A stretch of DNA of 64,000 bases from Kineosporia succinea (GCF_030811555.1 NZ_JAUSQZ010000001.1:6135241-6199240), one strand, 5' to 3'; shown: positions 8,258 through 17,921, counted from the stretch's first letter. Program-made: numbers and translations. Notes: a model not told the origin generated them from the letters alone.

Positions 8258-8537
8258 CGTTTTCCTCCACGCGGTCCAGGTCTCTTTCCCGTCCGTCCGA
8301 GGGTAGGCCGGGCGCGGTGCGGGGGCCTTGTCGGGACGTGCGGTGTGCTCGGGAAGCGGAATACTCTGCCCGCCCGCCGGATCCGCCGGGTAGGCCACGG
8401 ATCAATAAGGGCGCCAGGCGCTCTCGGTGCTGTGATGGCTGCACGCATCAGATGGCCCGGCCGAGCGGGCCGGACCCGTCCGGATCCCCGGACGCCGCAG
8501 TGAGCAACGGAATGCTCCGACGGGAGGGGCTGTACCG
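8258..8537. promoter_or_regulatory. Divergent control region, DUF1702 gene / PKS
   Basis: A 280-bp gap between divergent starts; it must contain the promoters for the PKS operon and the DUF1702 gene. Two similar short blocks, GCGGAATACTC (about 8357) and ACGGAATGCTC (about 8508), could be paired regulator sites. I see no certain -10/-35. Confidence 0.4.
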
Positions 8538-11500
8538 GTGGACGATCGCATTGCAGTAGTCGGCCTGGGGCTACGGTACCCGGACGCAGACACGGTTCAG
8601 GATTTCTGGGACAACATCCTGGCCGGTCGCCGGGCGTTCCGGAACCTGCCCGCCAGCAGGATGAATCCGGCCGACTACTGGTCGGCCGACCCGCAGGCAC
8701 CCGACCGGTTCTACAGCCGGCGGGCCGCGGTCCTGCGCAACTTCGAGTTCGACCGGGCGCGGTTCGCGATCAGTGGCACGACCTTTCGCGCCACCGACCT
8801 GACCCACTGGCTGGCGCTGACCGTGGCCGAGGAGGCCTGGGCGGACGCGGGTCTGGAGACGGAAGACCCCTCGGCCCGGCCCCTGCGGGAGCGAGCGGCG
8901 GTGGTCCTGGGGAACTCCCTGACGGGTGAGTTCAGCCGGGCGTCGATCATGCGGGTGCGCTGGCCCTACGTGCGCCGGACGGTGGGCGAGGCCCTGGCCG
9001 GCCGGGGCTGGGACAGTGCCGAGGTCGCCGGTTTCCTGGACACTCTCGAGAGCGACTACAAGGCCCCGTTCGCTCCGGTGGGGGTGGACACCCTGGCCGG
9101 CGGCCTCTCGAACACCATCGCCGGAAGGATCTGCAACTACTTCGATTTCAAGGGCGGCGGGTACACGGTCGACGGGGCCTGCTCGTCCTCCCTGCTGTCG
9201 GTGGTCAATGCCGCCCAGCTGCTGCGCAGCGGTGACGTCGACGTGGTCCTCAGCGGAGGGGTGGACCTGTCCATCGACCCGTTCGAGGTGATCGGCTTCG
9301 CCAAGACCGGTGCCCTCGCGGCGCACGAGATGCGGGTGTACGACGCCGAGTCCCAGGGATTCTGGCCGGGCGAGGGCTGCGGTGTCCTCGTGCTGATGCG
9401 CGAGGCGGACGCGCTGGCCCGGGGCGCCCGGATCTACGCCGTGATCTCCGGCTGGGGCATCTCCTCCGACGGCGCCGGCGGCTTGACCCGCCCGGAGGAG
9501 ACCGGTCACCGGCGGGCCCTGCGCCGGGCCTACGACCGGGCGGGACAGCCGATCTCGACCGTCTCGTACTTCGAGGGACACGGGACCGGGACGGCCGTCG
9601 GCGACGAGACCGAGATCCGCGCCCTGAGCGGTGCCTTCGCCGAGGGAGGCGGCCGCGACCGGGTGGCCCTGGGCACGGCCAAGGGGAACATCGGGCACAC
9701 CAAGGCCGCGGCCGGTGCCGCCGGGCTGATCAAGGCCTGCCTGACCCTCAGTCATCAGCTGATCCCCCCGGGCACCGGCCAGAAGACCCCGCACCCGGCC
9801 CTGACCGGCTCCTCGCTGCACGTGCCCCGCACGCTCGAGCTGTTCCCGTCCGGGCCGACACCGCGGGTCGGGGTCTCGGCGATGGGCTTCGGCGGTATCA
9901 ACGCACACCTCGTGGTCGAGGCGCCGGCCGGCGTGCCGCGGCGCGCGACGATCGACCGGCGCAGCCGGGACCTGGTCGCGGGACGCCAGGACGGCGAGCT
10001 CCTGGTGCTGGCCGCGCCCACGAGAACGGCTCTGCTGGAACGGATCGACACGGTCGCCCGGCGCCTGGCGCCGATGTCCTACGCCGAGATCACCGACCTG
10101 GCCGGGGAACTGGCCGCCGCGGTGCACCCGGCGCACACCTGGCGCGGTGCGGTGGTGACGAGCGACCCCGACGTCGCGGTCGAGCGGCTGGGCGAGCTGC
10201 GCACGGCGGTCGAGCACGGCCGACCGGGCGATCCCGGGCGGGGCGTGCTGTTCGTGCCCGCCCGATCCGGGCGGCCCGCCCCGGCCCGGATCGGCTTCCT
10301 CTTCCCCGGACAGGGGGCGCCACCGCGCTCGGGCACCTTCCTGGCCTCCCGGTTCCCGCAGCTGGACGTCCCGGCGGCACCCGACGTGCCGGGGGAGCCG
10401 CACGAGACCCAGGTCGTCCAGCCGCGCACCGTGGCCCTGTCGGTACAGGCCCTGGCCGTGCTGCGCCACCTCGGGATCGAGGCGAGCGGTGCCGTCGGGC
10501 ACAGCCTCGGCGAGGTCAGCGCCCTGCACTGGGCCGGGGCCCTGAGCGCGGCGGAGGCCGTGGACCTGGCCACCACCCGCGGCGACGTGATGGCCCGCGA
10601 GAGCATCACGGGCGGCACGATGGCGGGGATCTTCGCCCCGTCCGACGTCGTCCAGGGCCTGCTGGTCGAGCCCACCGTGATCGCCGGGTACAACGGGCCC
10701 CGGCAGATCGTGGTGGCCGGGCCGGTGGCCGCGGTCCGGCAGACCATGGCGGCGGCGCAGCGGGCCGGGATCGCCGGCGCCGAGCTGTCGGTGTCGCACG
10801 CCTTCCACTCCCCGGACGTGGCCCCGGCGGTCCGGGCCTTCGAGAAAGTCCTGACCGAGAGCCATTTCGGGGACGTCGGACGGCACGTCGTGTCGACCGT
10901 GACCGGGGAACCGCTCACCGCGCCGGACACCCAGGCGCAGCGGGACGAGGTGCTGCGCTCCTACCTGACCCAGCAGATCGCGGCACCCGTGCGGTTCGCC
11001 GACGCCCTGGGCGTCCTGGCCGGACAGGTCGACCTGCTGCTCGAGGTCGGTCCCGGCCGGACCCTGACCGGTCTGGCCGCCGAGTCCTGGCCGGGCACCC
11101 CGTGCCTGCCGGTGCAGGCGGACTCCGACAGTGCGATCCCGCTGCTGACCGCACTGGGAGCCTGCTTCGCCGCCGGGGCCCCGATCGACCTGGCCGAGCT
11201 GTTCAGCGGGCGGCTGGTGCGCCCGCTGCCGGCCGAGATGACCTTCCTGACCAACCCGTGCGAGGCGGCCCCCGACACCTTCGCGGGCGGCAGGCAGGAC
11301 AGCGACGCCGGGGACCCGGCGAGCGAGATGACCCAGGTGACCGAGGCGAGCAGCGCTGCCGGCGCTGTCGGGGCTGCCGGCGCTGTCGGGGTCGACGACC
11401 AGGAACCCCTTTCCGTCCTGCGCCGTGTCGTGGCCCAGCACATGGAACTACCGCTGGAGCACATCACCCCGGACCTGCATCCACTCGACGAGCTGCACCT

Positions 11501-14480
11501 GAGCTCCATCACGGTCTCGCAGCTGGCGGTCGAGACCTCCCGGCAACTCGGCAAGGGGCCCCTGTCGGCCGCCACCAACCTCGCCACGGTCACCCTGAGC
11601 GAACTGGCCGAAGCCATCGCGGCCACCGGCGCCGCCGACGAGCAGTCCACGGACGCGTTCAGCGGCATCGAGCCCTGGGTCCGGGCCTACCGCACCGACT
11701 ACGCGCCCGCCGCGTCCCCCGCCCCGTCCGAACCCGTCCCGGGCACCTGGACGGTCCTGGGCGCCACGCACGAGGAGGCCGCGGCGACCGCCACCGCCCT
11801 GGCCACCGAACAGGTCGGCGACGGCGTCCTGGTGGTCGTCGACGAGCGGCGGCCGCTGACCACCGGAGCCCTGCGCGAGGGCGTCCGGGCCGTTCTGGAG
11901 TCCCCCGGCAGCCGGCTGGTGGTGATCGACGCGGGGGAGCAGGGGGCCGCCGCGTTCACCCGCTCCTTCGCCCTGGAACACCCCGAGGTCCCGACGATCT
12001 GCCTGACCGTCGGCCGGCTGCCCCAGGTGAGCGAGCTTCCCGCCCTGGTGGCCCGGGAGGTCCGGGCCCAGGCGACGGGCACCTGGCTGGAGACCCGGCT
12101 GGACAGCATCGGCGTGCGCCGCCGCCCCCGGCTGGAGCTGTGGCCGGTTCCCGACGCCTCCGACCGGGCCCCGCTGGACCCGGGGGACGTCCTGCTCGTC
12201 ACCGGCGGCGGCAAGGGGATCGCGGCCGAGGCCGGCCTCGCCCTGGCCCGCCGCTGGGGAATCCGGCTCGCCCTGATCGGCCGCTCCGGTCCCACCGGCG
12301 ACCCGGAGCTCGCCGCCAACCTGAAACGCATGGAGGACAGCGGTGTCCGGTTCGCCTACGCCCGGGCCGACGTGACCTCCCCGACGCAGGTGGCCGCGGC
12401 GGTGCGCTCCCTCACCGAACAGCTCGGCCCGGTCCGCGGCCTGGTGCACGGAGCCGGGCTCAACGAGCCGACCCGGGTGGAACAGCTCACCGACGAGCAG
12501 ATCGAGGCCGCGCAGGCCGTGAAGGTCGGTGGTCTCGAGACCGTCCTGGCCGCGCTCGACCCGGGCGCCCTGCGCCTGCTGGTCGGCTTCGCCAGCATCA
12601 TCGGGCGGGCCGGCCTGGACGGCGAGGCCCACTACGCGGCGGCCAACGAACGGCTCACCGCCCGCTGCGAGGAGTTCGCGACCACCCACCCGGACTGCCG
12701 GGTGCACTCCCTGGAGTGGTCGGTCTGGTCCGGCGCCGGGATGGGGGAGCGGCTCGGGGTGCTGCACGCGCTGCTGCGTCGCGGCATCTCCCCGATCTCC
12801 CTCGACCAGGGGCTGGACGTGCTGGTCCGGCTGCTGGAGGCCCCGGACGTCCCGGTCACCCTGGTGGTCAGCGGGCGCACCGGTGACTGGGCCACGTTGT
12901 CCTCCGACCGTCCCGACCTGCCGCTGGGCCGGTTCCTGGAGAAGGTCCAGGTCGACTACCGCGGGGTGGAACTCGTCGCCGACAGCGCCCTGAGCCTGGA
13001 GCGCGACCCGTACCTGGTCGACCACTGGCTGGACGGCGACCACCTGTTCCCGGCCGTGATCGGCCTGGAGGCGATGAGCCAGGTCGCCGGCGCCGCCGCC
13101 GGCCTGCGCGGTCCGCTCCAGGTGACCGAGGTCGAGTTCCTGCGCCCCGTGGTCATTCCCGCCCAGGGCGAGGAGACGCTGAGGATCTGCACGCTGGTGG
13201 AGGGCGACACCGTCCGGGCCGTGGTCCGCGTCGGGGCCACCGGCTTCGCGGCCGACCACTTCCGGGCCACGTTCCGGATGCGCCCACCGACCACCGACGC
13301 GCCGCCGGCCCCGCTCGTGCCGGCCGGGGCGTCCCTGCCGGCCGGTGACCTCTACGGCTCGTTGTTCTTCCAGGGCAAACGGTTCCAGCGGGTGCGGACC
13401 TACCTCGACCTGGGGGCCCGGCGCGCCGTCGCGGAACTGGACGCCCACGACCACGACCAGTGGTTCGCCGAGTACCTGCCCGACCAGAGGGTGCTGGGCA
13501 GTCCGGGGGTGCGCGACGCGATGATGCACGCGCTGCAGTGCTGCGTGCCGAACGCGGTCCTGCTGCCGGTCGGGGTGGGCCGGATCGACCTGGCACCGGA
13601 CTTCGGTGACGGACCGGTCCTGCTGCACGCCAACGAGATCGGGCAGCGCGGCGACGACTACTTCTACGACGTGGTGGCCCGCGACCCCTCGGGCCGGGTC
13701 CTGGAGTACTGGGAGGGCATGCACCTGCGGGCGGTCCGGCCCTCCGACAGCCCACCGGTGGCCGCGCTCATGGCCGCCCACGTGCAGCGCGACCTGGAGG
13801 TGATCGGGGACACCGAACTCGCGGTCGGGATGGACGGTTCGGCCGCGACCGGGGAACGGGGAGACGGCACCCGCCGGGCCATGGCCCGGGCCCTCGGCCG
13901 CGACGTCCAGGTCCGCCATCGCCCCGACGGGCTCCCGGAGGTCGACGGGGAACACGTGACCGTCTCGCACGCCGGTGCCCTGACCGTGGTGGTGGTCGGG
14001 ACCGACTCCGTCGCCTGCGACCTGGAGCCGGTGGGCGAGCGCCCGGCCGACACCTGGGCGGCCATGCTGGGACCGGCCGGGGCGGCCGCCTCGGCCCTGC
14101 TGCGCCAGGTGCCCGGCGCCGACGCCCAGGTCGAGAACACCCGGGTCTGGGGCGCCGTCGAATGCCTGCGCAAGCTGGGGCGCTTCGACGAGGCCCTGAC
14201 CGTGCCGGCCGACGCGAGGCAGGGGCACTGGACCCGTCTGGAGGCCGGTCGCACCCGGCTGTTCAGCCGCGTCATCGCCGGGGACGGCACCGGCGGCCGG
14301 CTCGTGCTCACCGTCGCCCTGCCCGCCGCCGGCCCGGCCGGACCCGTTCAGGGACACCGGATCGCAGCATCCACGGATAAGGACGGCGGACGGCACCGAC
14401 CTACAGTCGGTGAGGAAGCCGGGACGGCGTCCCACCCTGCCGGAACCCGGCGGGGTCGTGAAGGGGAGGAACAGTCATGA
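8538..14480 (+). CDS. pksE: Iterative enediyne polyketide synthase (PksE: KS-AT-ACP-KR-DH-PPTase)
   Basis: A 1980-residue single-module iterative type I PKS that builds the polyene precursor of an enediyne core. Domains: KS 5-455 with Cys215 (DGACSSS), His348 (EGHGTGT) and His387 (NIGHTKA); AT about 570-870 with Ser656 (GHSLGE) and a malonyl-type HAFHS; ACP about 955-1035 with phosphopantetheine Ser990 (LSSITVSQL); KR about 1210-1450 with VTGGGKGIA and Tyr1366 (HYAAAN); DH about 1480-1710 with His1496 (DHWLDGDHLFP); C-terminal PPTase about 1740-1950 with ACDLEPV and the WGAVECLRK helix, which self-loads the ACP. The order is diagnostic for PksE. GTG start with GGGAGGGG upstream. An 18-bp tandem duplication lies in the AT-ACP linker. 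The stop overlaps the next gene by four bases. Confidence 0.97.
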   Translation: MDDRIAVVGLGLRYPDADTVQDFWDNILAGRRAFRNLPASRMNPADYWSADPQAPDRFYSRRAAVLRNFEFDRARFAISGTTFRATDLTHWLALTVAEEAWADAGLETEDPSARPLRERAAVVLGNSLTGEFSRASIMRVRWPYVRRTVGEALAGRGWDSAEVAGFLDTLESDYKAPFAPVGVDTLAGGLSNTIAGRICNYFDFKGGGYTVDGACSSSLLSVVNAAQLLRSGDVDVVLSGGVDLSIDPFEVIGFAKTGALAAHEMRVYDAESQGFWPGEGCGVLVLMREADALARGARIYAVISGWGISSDGAGGLTRPEETGHRRALRRAYDRAGQPISTVSYFEGHGTGTAVGDETEIRALSGAFAEGGGRDRVALGTAKGNIGHTKAAAGAAGLIKACLTLSHQLIPPGTGQKTPHPALTGSSLHVPRTLELFPSGPTPRVGVSAMGFGGINAHLVVEAPAGVPRRATIDRRSRDLVAGRQDGELLVLAAPTRTALLERIDTVARRLAPMSYAEITDLAGELAAAVHPAHTWRGAVVTSDPDVAVERLGELRTAVEHGRPGDPGRGVLFVPARSGRPAPARIGFLFPGQGAPPRSGTFLASRFPQLDVPAAPDVPGEPHETQVVQPRTVALSVQALAVLRHLGIEASGAVGHSLGEVSALHWAGALSAAEAVDLATTRGDVMARESITGGTMAGIFAPSDVVQGLLVEPTVIAGYNGPRQIVVAGPVAAVRQTMAAAQRAGIAGAELSVSHAFHSPDVAPAVRAFEKVLTESHFGDVGRHVVSTVTGEPLTAPDTQAQRDEVLRSYLTQQIAAPVRFADALGVLAGQVDLLLEVGPGRTLTGLAAESWPGTPCLPVQADSDSAIPLLTALGACFAAGAPIDLAELFSGRLVRPLPAEMTFLTNPCEAAPDTFAGGRQDSDAGDPASEMTQVTEASSAAGAVGAAGAVGVDDQEPLSVLRRVVAQHMELPLEHITPDLHPLDELHLSSITVSQLAVETSRQLGKGPLSAATNLATVTLSELAEAIAATGAADEQSTDAFSGIEPWVRAYRTDYAPAASPAPSEPVPGTWTVLGATHEEAAATATALATEQVGDGVLVVVDERRPLTTGALREGVRAVLESPGSRLVVIDAGEQGAAAFTRSFALEHPEVPTICLTVGRLPQVSELPALVAREVRAQATGTWLETRLDSIGVRRRPRLELWPVPDASDRAPLDPGDVLLVTGGGKGIAAEAGLALARRWGIRLALIGRSGPTGDPELAANLKRMEDSGVRFAYARADVTSPTQVAAAVRSLTEQLGPVRGLVHGAGLNEPTRVEQLTDEQIEAAQAVKVGGLETVLAALDPGALRLLVGFASIIGRAGLDGEAHYAAANERLTARCEEFATTHPDCRVHSLEWSVWSGAGMGERLGVLHALLRRGISPISLDQGLDVLVRLLEAPDVPVTLVVSGRTGDWATLSSDRPDLPLGRFLEKVQVDYRGVELVADSALSLERDPYLVDHWLDGDHLFPAVIGLEAMSQVAGAAAGLRGPLQVTEVEFLRPVVIPAQGEETLRICTLVEGDTVRAVVRVGATGFAADHFRATFRMRPPTTDAPPAPLVPAGASLPAGDLYGSLFFQGKRFQRVRTYLDLGARRAVAELDAHDHDQWFAEYLPDQRVLGSPGVRDAMMHALQCCVPNAVLLPVGVGRIDLAPDFGDGPVLLHANEIGQRGDDYFYDVVARDPSGRVLEYWEGMHLRAVRPSDSPPVAALMAAHVQRDLEVIGDTELAVGMDGSAATGERGDGTRRAMARALGRDVQVRHRPDGLPEVDGEHVTVSHAGALTVVVVGTDSVACDLEPVGERPADTWAAMLGPAGAAASALLRQVPGADAQVENTRVWGAVECLRKLGRFDEALTVPADARQGHWTRLEAGRTRLFSRVIAGDGTGGRLVLTVALPAAGPAGPVQGHRIAASTDKDGGRHRPTVGEEAGTASHPAGTRRGREGEEQS
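11355..11390 (+). repeat. 18-bp perfect tandem duplication in PKS linker
   Basis: Two identical 18-bp units (11355-11372 and 11373-11390) encode AAGAVG twice in the Ala/Gly linker before the ACP. In frame, so linker length changes by six residues per unit. Confidence 0.9.
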
Positions 14481-15781
14481 CCAGTCGCGGCCATGCCGTG
14501 GTCATCGGGGGAAGCATCGCGGGACTCCTGACCGCACGGGTGCTCTCGGACCACTTCGAGCAGGTCACGGTGCTGGACCGCGACCAGCTGCCGGAAGGGC
14601 CCGACACCCGCCGGGCCGTGCCCCAGGGACACCACATCCACGCGCTCCTGGCCCGGGGCCAGCAGATCCTCTCGGACCTGTTCCCCGGCTTCGTCGAGGA
14701 GCTGGTGGCCAAAGGAGTCCCGATCGGCGACTTCGGAACCAGCCTGACCTGGTACTTCAACGGCGTCCCGATCCAGAAGACGCCCACGGGCACCACCTGC
14801 GTGGCGGCCGGCCGCCCGCTCCTGGAGCGCAGCATCCGGGCCCGGGTGGCCCAGCTGCCGACGGTCGAGGTGCGCGACGGCGTCGAGGTCCTGGGATGGA
14901 CGCACACCGCCGACCGCGGTCGGGTCACCGGGGTGAGTGTGCAGGAGCCGGGCGGTCGTCAGGAGCTGGAGGCCGACCTGGTGGTCGACGCGTCGGGCCC
15001 CGGATCCCGCTCACCCCGCTGGCTGGAGGATCTCGGCTATCCGGCCCCGCGCCAGGACAGCGTGAAGATGGACCTGATCTACACCACCCAGGACTTCTAC
15101 GGCCCCCTGGACGAGGACCCGATCGGCGACGACATCGCCATGCTGCCGGTGGCGACCCCGAAAATGCCGCGGGGAGCCATCTTCGCGCGACTCGGCGACC
15201 GGTACGCCATCTCGCTGACCGGCATCCTCGGCGACCAGCCCCCGACTGACCGCGAGGGCCTGCTCGCCTACACCGACAGCCTCCCCGTCCCCGAGATCGC
15301 CCGCGCGGTGCGGCTGGCCGCACCGATGGGGGAGGCCAAGTCGTTCCGGTTCCCGGCCAGCGTCCGGCACCGCTACGACAAGATGCGCGCCTTCCCCGAC
15401 GGGCTGCTCGTGCTCGGCGACGCCTTCAGCCGGTTCAACCCGGTCTACGGCCAGGGCATGACCGTCGCCGCGCTGGCCGCGGAACTGCTCGCCCACCACC
15501 TGGCCGAGGGGCCGGTGCGGCCCGCGCGGTTCCACCGGGCGCTCAGCGGGCGGGTGAACGCGGCCTGGAGCATGGCGGCCGGCGCCGACCTGGGATTCCC
15601 CGGGGTGCAGGGAAAACGCACCCCGGCCACGGTGATCGGCAACGCGTACATCACCCGGATGCAGCGCGCGGCGGCCACCGATCCGGTGCTGTCGCGGACC
15701 TTCCTGCGGGTCGCCGGGCTGGTGGACCCCCCGACCGCACTGCTGCGGCCCTCCGTGGTGGGCCGCACACTGGCCGGCTGA
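14477..15781 (+). CDS. FAD-dependent monooxygenase coupled to the PKS
   Basis: A 434-residue flavoprotein of the PHBH/squalene-epoxidase-like group. The FAD-binding Rossmann motif is GGSIAGLLTARVL near residue 10, with LDRDQLPEG following the second strand. DASGPGSRSPRWL near residue 170 and LVLGDAFSRFNPVYGQGMT near 312-330 are the GD motif region that contacts FAD. The ATG overlaps the PKS stop (ATGA) behind GGAGG, so it is made together with the PKS. A likely role is epoxidation or hydroxylation of the enediyne core, generating the epoxide for the hydrolase encoded next. That order of steps is inferred from gene order. Confidence 0.85.
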   Translation: MTSRGHAVVIGGSIAGLLTARVLSDHFEQVTVLDRDQLPEGPDTRRAVPQGHHIHALLARGQQILSDLFPGFVEELVAKGVPIGDFGTSLTWYFNGVPIQKTPTGTTCVAAGRPLLERSIRARVAQLPTVEVRDGVEVLGWTHTADRGRVTGVSVQEPGGRQELEADLVVDASGPGSRSPRWLEDLGYPAPRQDSVKMDLIYTTQDFYGPLDEDPIGDDIAMLPVATPKMPRGAIFARLGDRYAISLTGILGDQPPTDREGLLAYTDSLPVPEIARAVRLAAPMGEAKSFRFPASVRHRYDKMRAFPDGLLVLGDAFSRFNPVYGQGMTVAALAAELLAHHLAEGPVRPARFHRALSGRVNAAWSMAAGADLGFPGVQGKRTPATVIGNAYITRMQRAAATDPVLSRTFLRVAGLVDPPTALLRPSVVGRTLAG

Positions 15782-15931
15782 CCAGGACCCACCGACGCAC
15801 CACCCGTCACGACACCTGCACACCCGGCCCGGTGGTGCGGACCACGCCCGGAATCCGCACCCGGAGGACCGTTCCCGCACACCGGAAGAAGGGCCACTAT
15901 CATGGCGTTCGACCCGACGGAGGAGCTTGTC

Positions 15932-17089
15932 ATGCAGCCTTTCCAGGTCCACATCCCCGATGCCGACATCGAGGAACTCCGACGGCGCCTGACCCAGACC
16001 CGCTGGCCCGACCTCGTCGACGTCGGCTGGGAGCGCGGCGCCCCACTGTCGTACATCAAGGAACTCGCCGAGTACTGGCGCGACGATTTCGACTGGCGCG
16101 CCCAGGAGAGCCTGATCAACCAGTACCCCCAGTTCACCACCGAGATCGGTGGCGACACGATCCATTTCCTGCACGTGCGCTCGCCGGAGCCGGACGCGAC
16201 GCCGATGCTGATCACGCACGGCTGGCCCGGTACGCCGTTCGAATTCCTTGATGTCATCGGCCCTCTCACCGATCCCCGGGCCCACGGCGGCGACCCGGCC
16301 GACGCGTTCCACCTCGTCATCCCCTCGCTGCCCGGCTTCGGGCTGTCGGGCCCGACGAAGACCACCGGGTGGGACCTGGGCCGGATCGCGTTCGCCTGGA
16401 CCCAGCTGATGGCCGGGCTCGGCTACGAGAAGTACGTCGCGCAGGGCGGTGACATCGGTGCCTTCACCTCACTGCTGCTGGGGGTGATGGACGCCCCGCA
16501 CCTGCTCGGCGTGCACGTCAACCTGCTGCAGACCAACCTCAGCGGCGAGCCCGGTGAGGAGGAGACGCTCACCGACGACGACCGCACCCGGCTGGCCCGC
16601 TCCGACTACTTCATGTCCCAGCTCGCCGGCCCGATGACGATGCAGTCGATGCGCCCGCACGTGATCGGCTACATGGTGAACGACTCGCCGGTGTCCCAGC
16701 TGGCCTACCTGCTGGAGATGTTCCGGTGGTGGGCGCAGACCGAGAAGCTCCCGGAGGACGCGGTGGCCCGCGACCGGATGCTGGCGCACATCTCGCTGTT
16801 CTGGTTCACCGCGACGGGTGGCTCGGCCGCGCAGGCGCACTACGAGCTGAAGCCGTACCTGCCCATCAACACCCTGATCGGCCGGTCCCCGACGATCGAG
16901 GTGCCCGTCGGGGTCGCGGTCTACCCCGGGGCCCTCTTCCACCCGGTGCGCAGCCTGGCCGAACGGGACTTCAAGCAGATCGTGCACTGGAAGGAACTCG
17001 AGCGGGGCGGCCACTTCTCGGCCATGGAGGAGCCGGACCTGTTCGTGGACGACGTGCGGGAGTTCGGCCGGACGCTGAAGAGTCTCTGA
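15932..17089 (+). CDS. Epoxide hydrolase (alpha/beta hydrolase, SgcF/KedF type)
   Basis: A 385-residue epoxide hydrolase with an N-terminal EHN domain and a C-terminal alpha/beta-hydrolase domain. The oxyanion motif HGWPG is near residue 96, the nucleophile is Asp174 in QGGDIG, and the catalytic His361 lies in GGHFSAMEEP. Enediyne epoxide hydrolases (SgcF, NcsF2, KedF) open the core epoxide to a vicinal diol and are typical of nine-membered clusters. The ATG at 15932 follows GGAGGAG at ideal spacing; an in-frame ATG at 15902 is an alternative adding ten residues. It lies 150 bp after the monooxygenase and before a strong terminator, ending the PKS operon. Confidence 0.9.
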   Translation: MQPFQVHIPDADIEELRRRLTQTRWPDLVDVGWERGAPLSYIKELAEYWRDDFDWRAQESLINQYPQFTTEIGGDTIHFLHVRSPEPDATPMLITHGWPGTPFEFLDVIGPLTDPRAHGGDPADAFHLVIPSLPGFGLSGPTKTTGWDLGRIAFAWTQLMAGLGYEKYVAQGGDIGAFTSLLLGVMDAPHLLGVHVNLLQTNLSGEPGEEETLTDDDRTRLARSDYFMSQLAGPMTMQSMRPHVIGYMVNDSPVSQLAYLLEMFRWWAQTEKLPEDAVARDRMLAHISLFWFTATGGSAAQAHYELKPYLPINTLIGRSPTIEVPVGVAVYPGALFHPVRSLAERDFKQIVHWKELERGGHFSAMEEPDLFVDDVREFGRTLKSL

Positions 17090-17102
17090 CCCCACGGTCA
17101 CA

Positions 17103-17136
17103 GCGACGGGGCGGACCTCCCGGTCCGCCCCGTCGC
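17103..17136. terminator. Terminator of the PKS-oxygenase-epoxide hydrolase unit
   Basis: Perfect 15-bp inverted repeat (17103-17117 and 17122-17136) with a 4-nt loop, 13 bp after the epoxide hydrolase stop. Confidence 0.87.
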
Positions 17137-17210
17137 GGCACCACATCGGCGAGAAGCTCGCTCGCACCACGTGTCCGGCTCGTGCATCCACGGGAAAGGT
17201 GACCCCCACC

Positions 17211-17891
17211 GTGAGCCCTCGCAAGCTTGACCCGCAGGCCCGCGCCACCCTGCTGGAGATCGCCGCCCGGCTCCTGGCCGTGGAGGGTCCGCGGGCCCTG
17301 TCGGCCCGGCGCATCGCCGCCGAGGCCGGAAGCTCGACCATGCCGCTGTACAGCCATTTCGGCCGGATGGACGGGCTGGTGCGGGAGATCGTGCGCGAAG
17401 GGTTCGTGCGCATGGACCAGTACCTCGAGGCCGTCACCCCGTCCGCGGATGCGGTCGCGGACATGTGCACGCTGGGCCGGGCCTACCGGCGCAACGCGAT
17501 CGTCAACCGCCACCTCTACCAGGTCATGTTCGGCGCGGACACGCTGACCGGGTTCAGCCTCACCGACGACGACCGGCAGCGCGGGCGTTACGTGCTGATC
17601 CACGTGGTCAACTGCGCCCAGCGGTGCATCGACTCCGGGCGGTTCCGGCGCGTCGAGGCCGAGACGGTCGCCCACCAGATGTGGTTCGCCACCCACGGTC
17701 TGGTCTCGCTCGAGCTCGGTGACTACCTGATGGCGCCGCTCGACGCCGACCGGGCCTTCGAGTCGCAGCTCGAGGCTCTGATGATCGGCGCCGGCGACCA
17801 GCCCGAGGCCGCGATCCGCTCGGTCGAGACCTCCCGCCGCCGCACCTTGCTGGAGGTCCAGGGGGTCGGTCCGCAGGCCAGCACCGGCTGA
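17211..17891 (+). CDS. TetR-family transcriptional regulator
   Basis: A 226-residue TetR-type repressor. The N-terminal HTH (about residues 10-60) shows LSARRIAAEAGSSTMPLYSHFGRMDGLVREIV, with the usual YxHFxxxxxL signature; the rest is the ligand-binding domain. The GTG at 17211 is chosen because GGGAAAGG lies at workable distance; a GTG at 17199 would leave that site too close. It is separated from the PKS unit by a terminator and is convergent with an AraC gene. It may control the cluster, but no matching operator was identified nearby. Confidence 0.88.
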   Translation: MSPRKLDPQARATLLEIAARLLAVEGPRALSARRIAAEAGSSTMPLYSHFGRMDGLVREIVREGFVRMDQYLEAVTPSADAVADMCTLGRAYRRNAIVNRHLYQVMFGADTLTGFSLTDDDRQRGRYVLIHVVNCAQRCIDSGRFRRVEAETVAHQMWFATHGLVSLELGDYLMAPLDADRAFESQLEALMIGAGDQPEAAIRSVETSRRRTLLEVQGVGPQASTG

Positions 17892-17921
17892 GACCCCCGC
17901 CGCAGGGCGGTTTCGCCGGGC

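Noticed and set aside
8571-14435. Very long open frames on the minus strand opposite the PKS (about 950 and 990 codons)
   Set aside because: Shadow frames of high-GC coding DNA; low-complexity Arg/Gly/Pro-rich sequence, no domains, and the plus strand has a full PKS.
8538-14480. PUFA-synthase or ordinary modular PKS as an alternative for the megasynthase
   Set aside because: Single ACP between AT and KR, and a C-terminal PPTase after DH, are specific to PksE.
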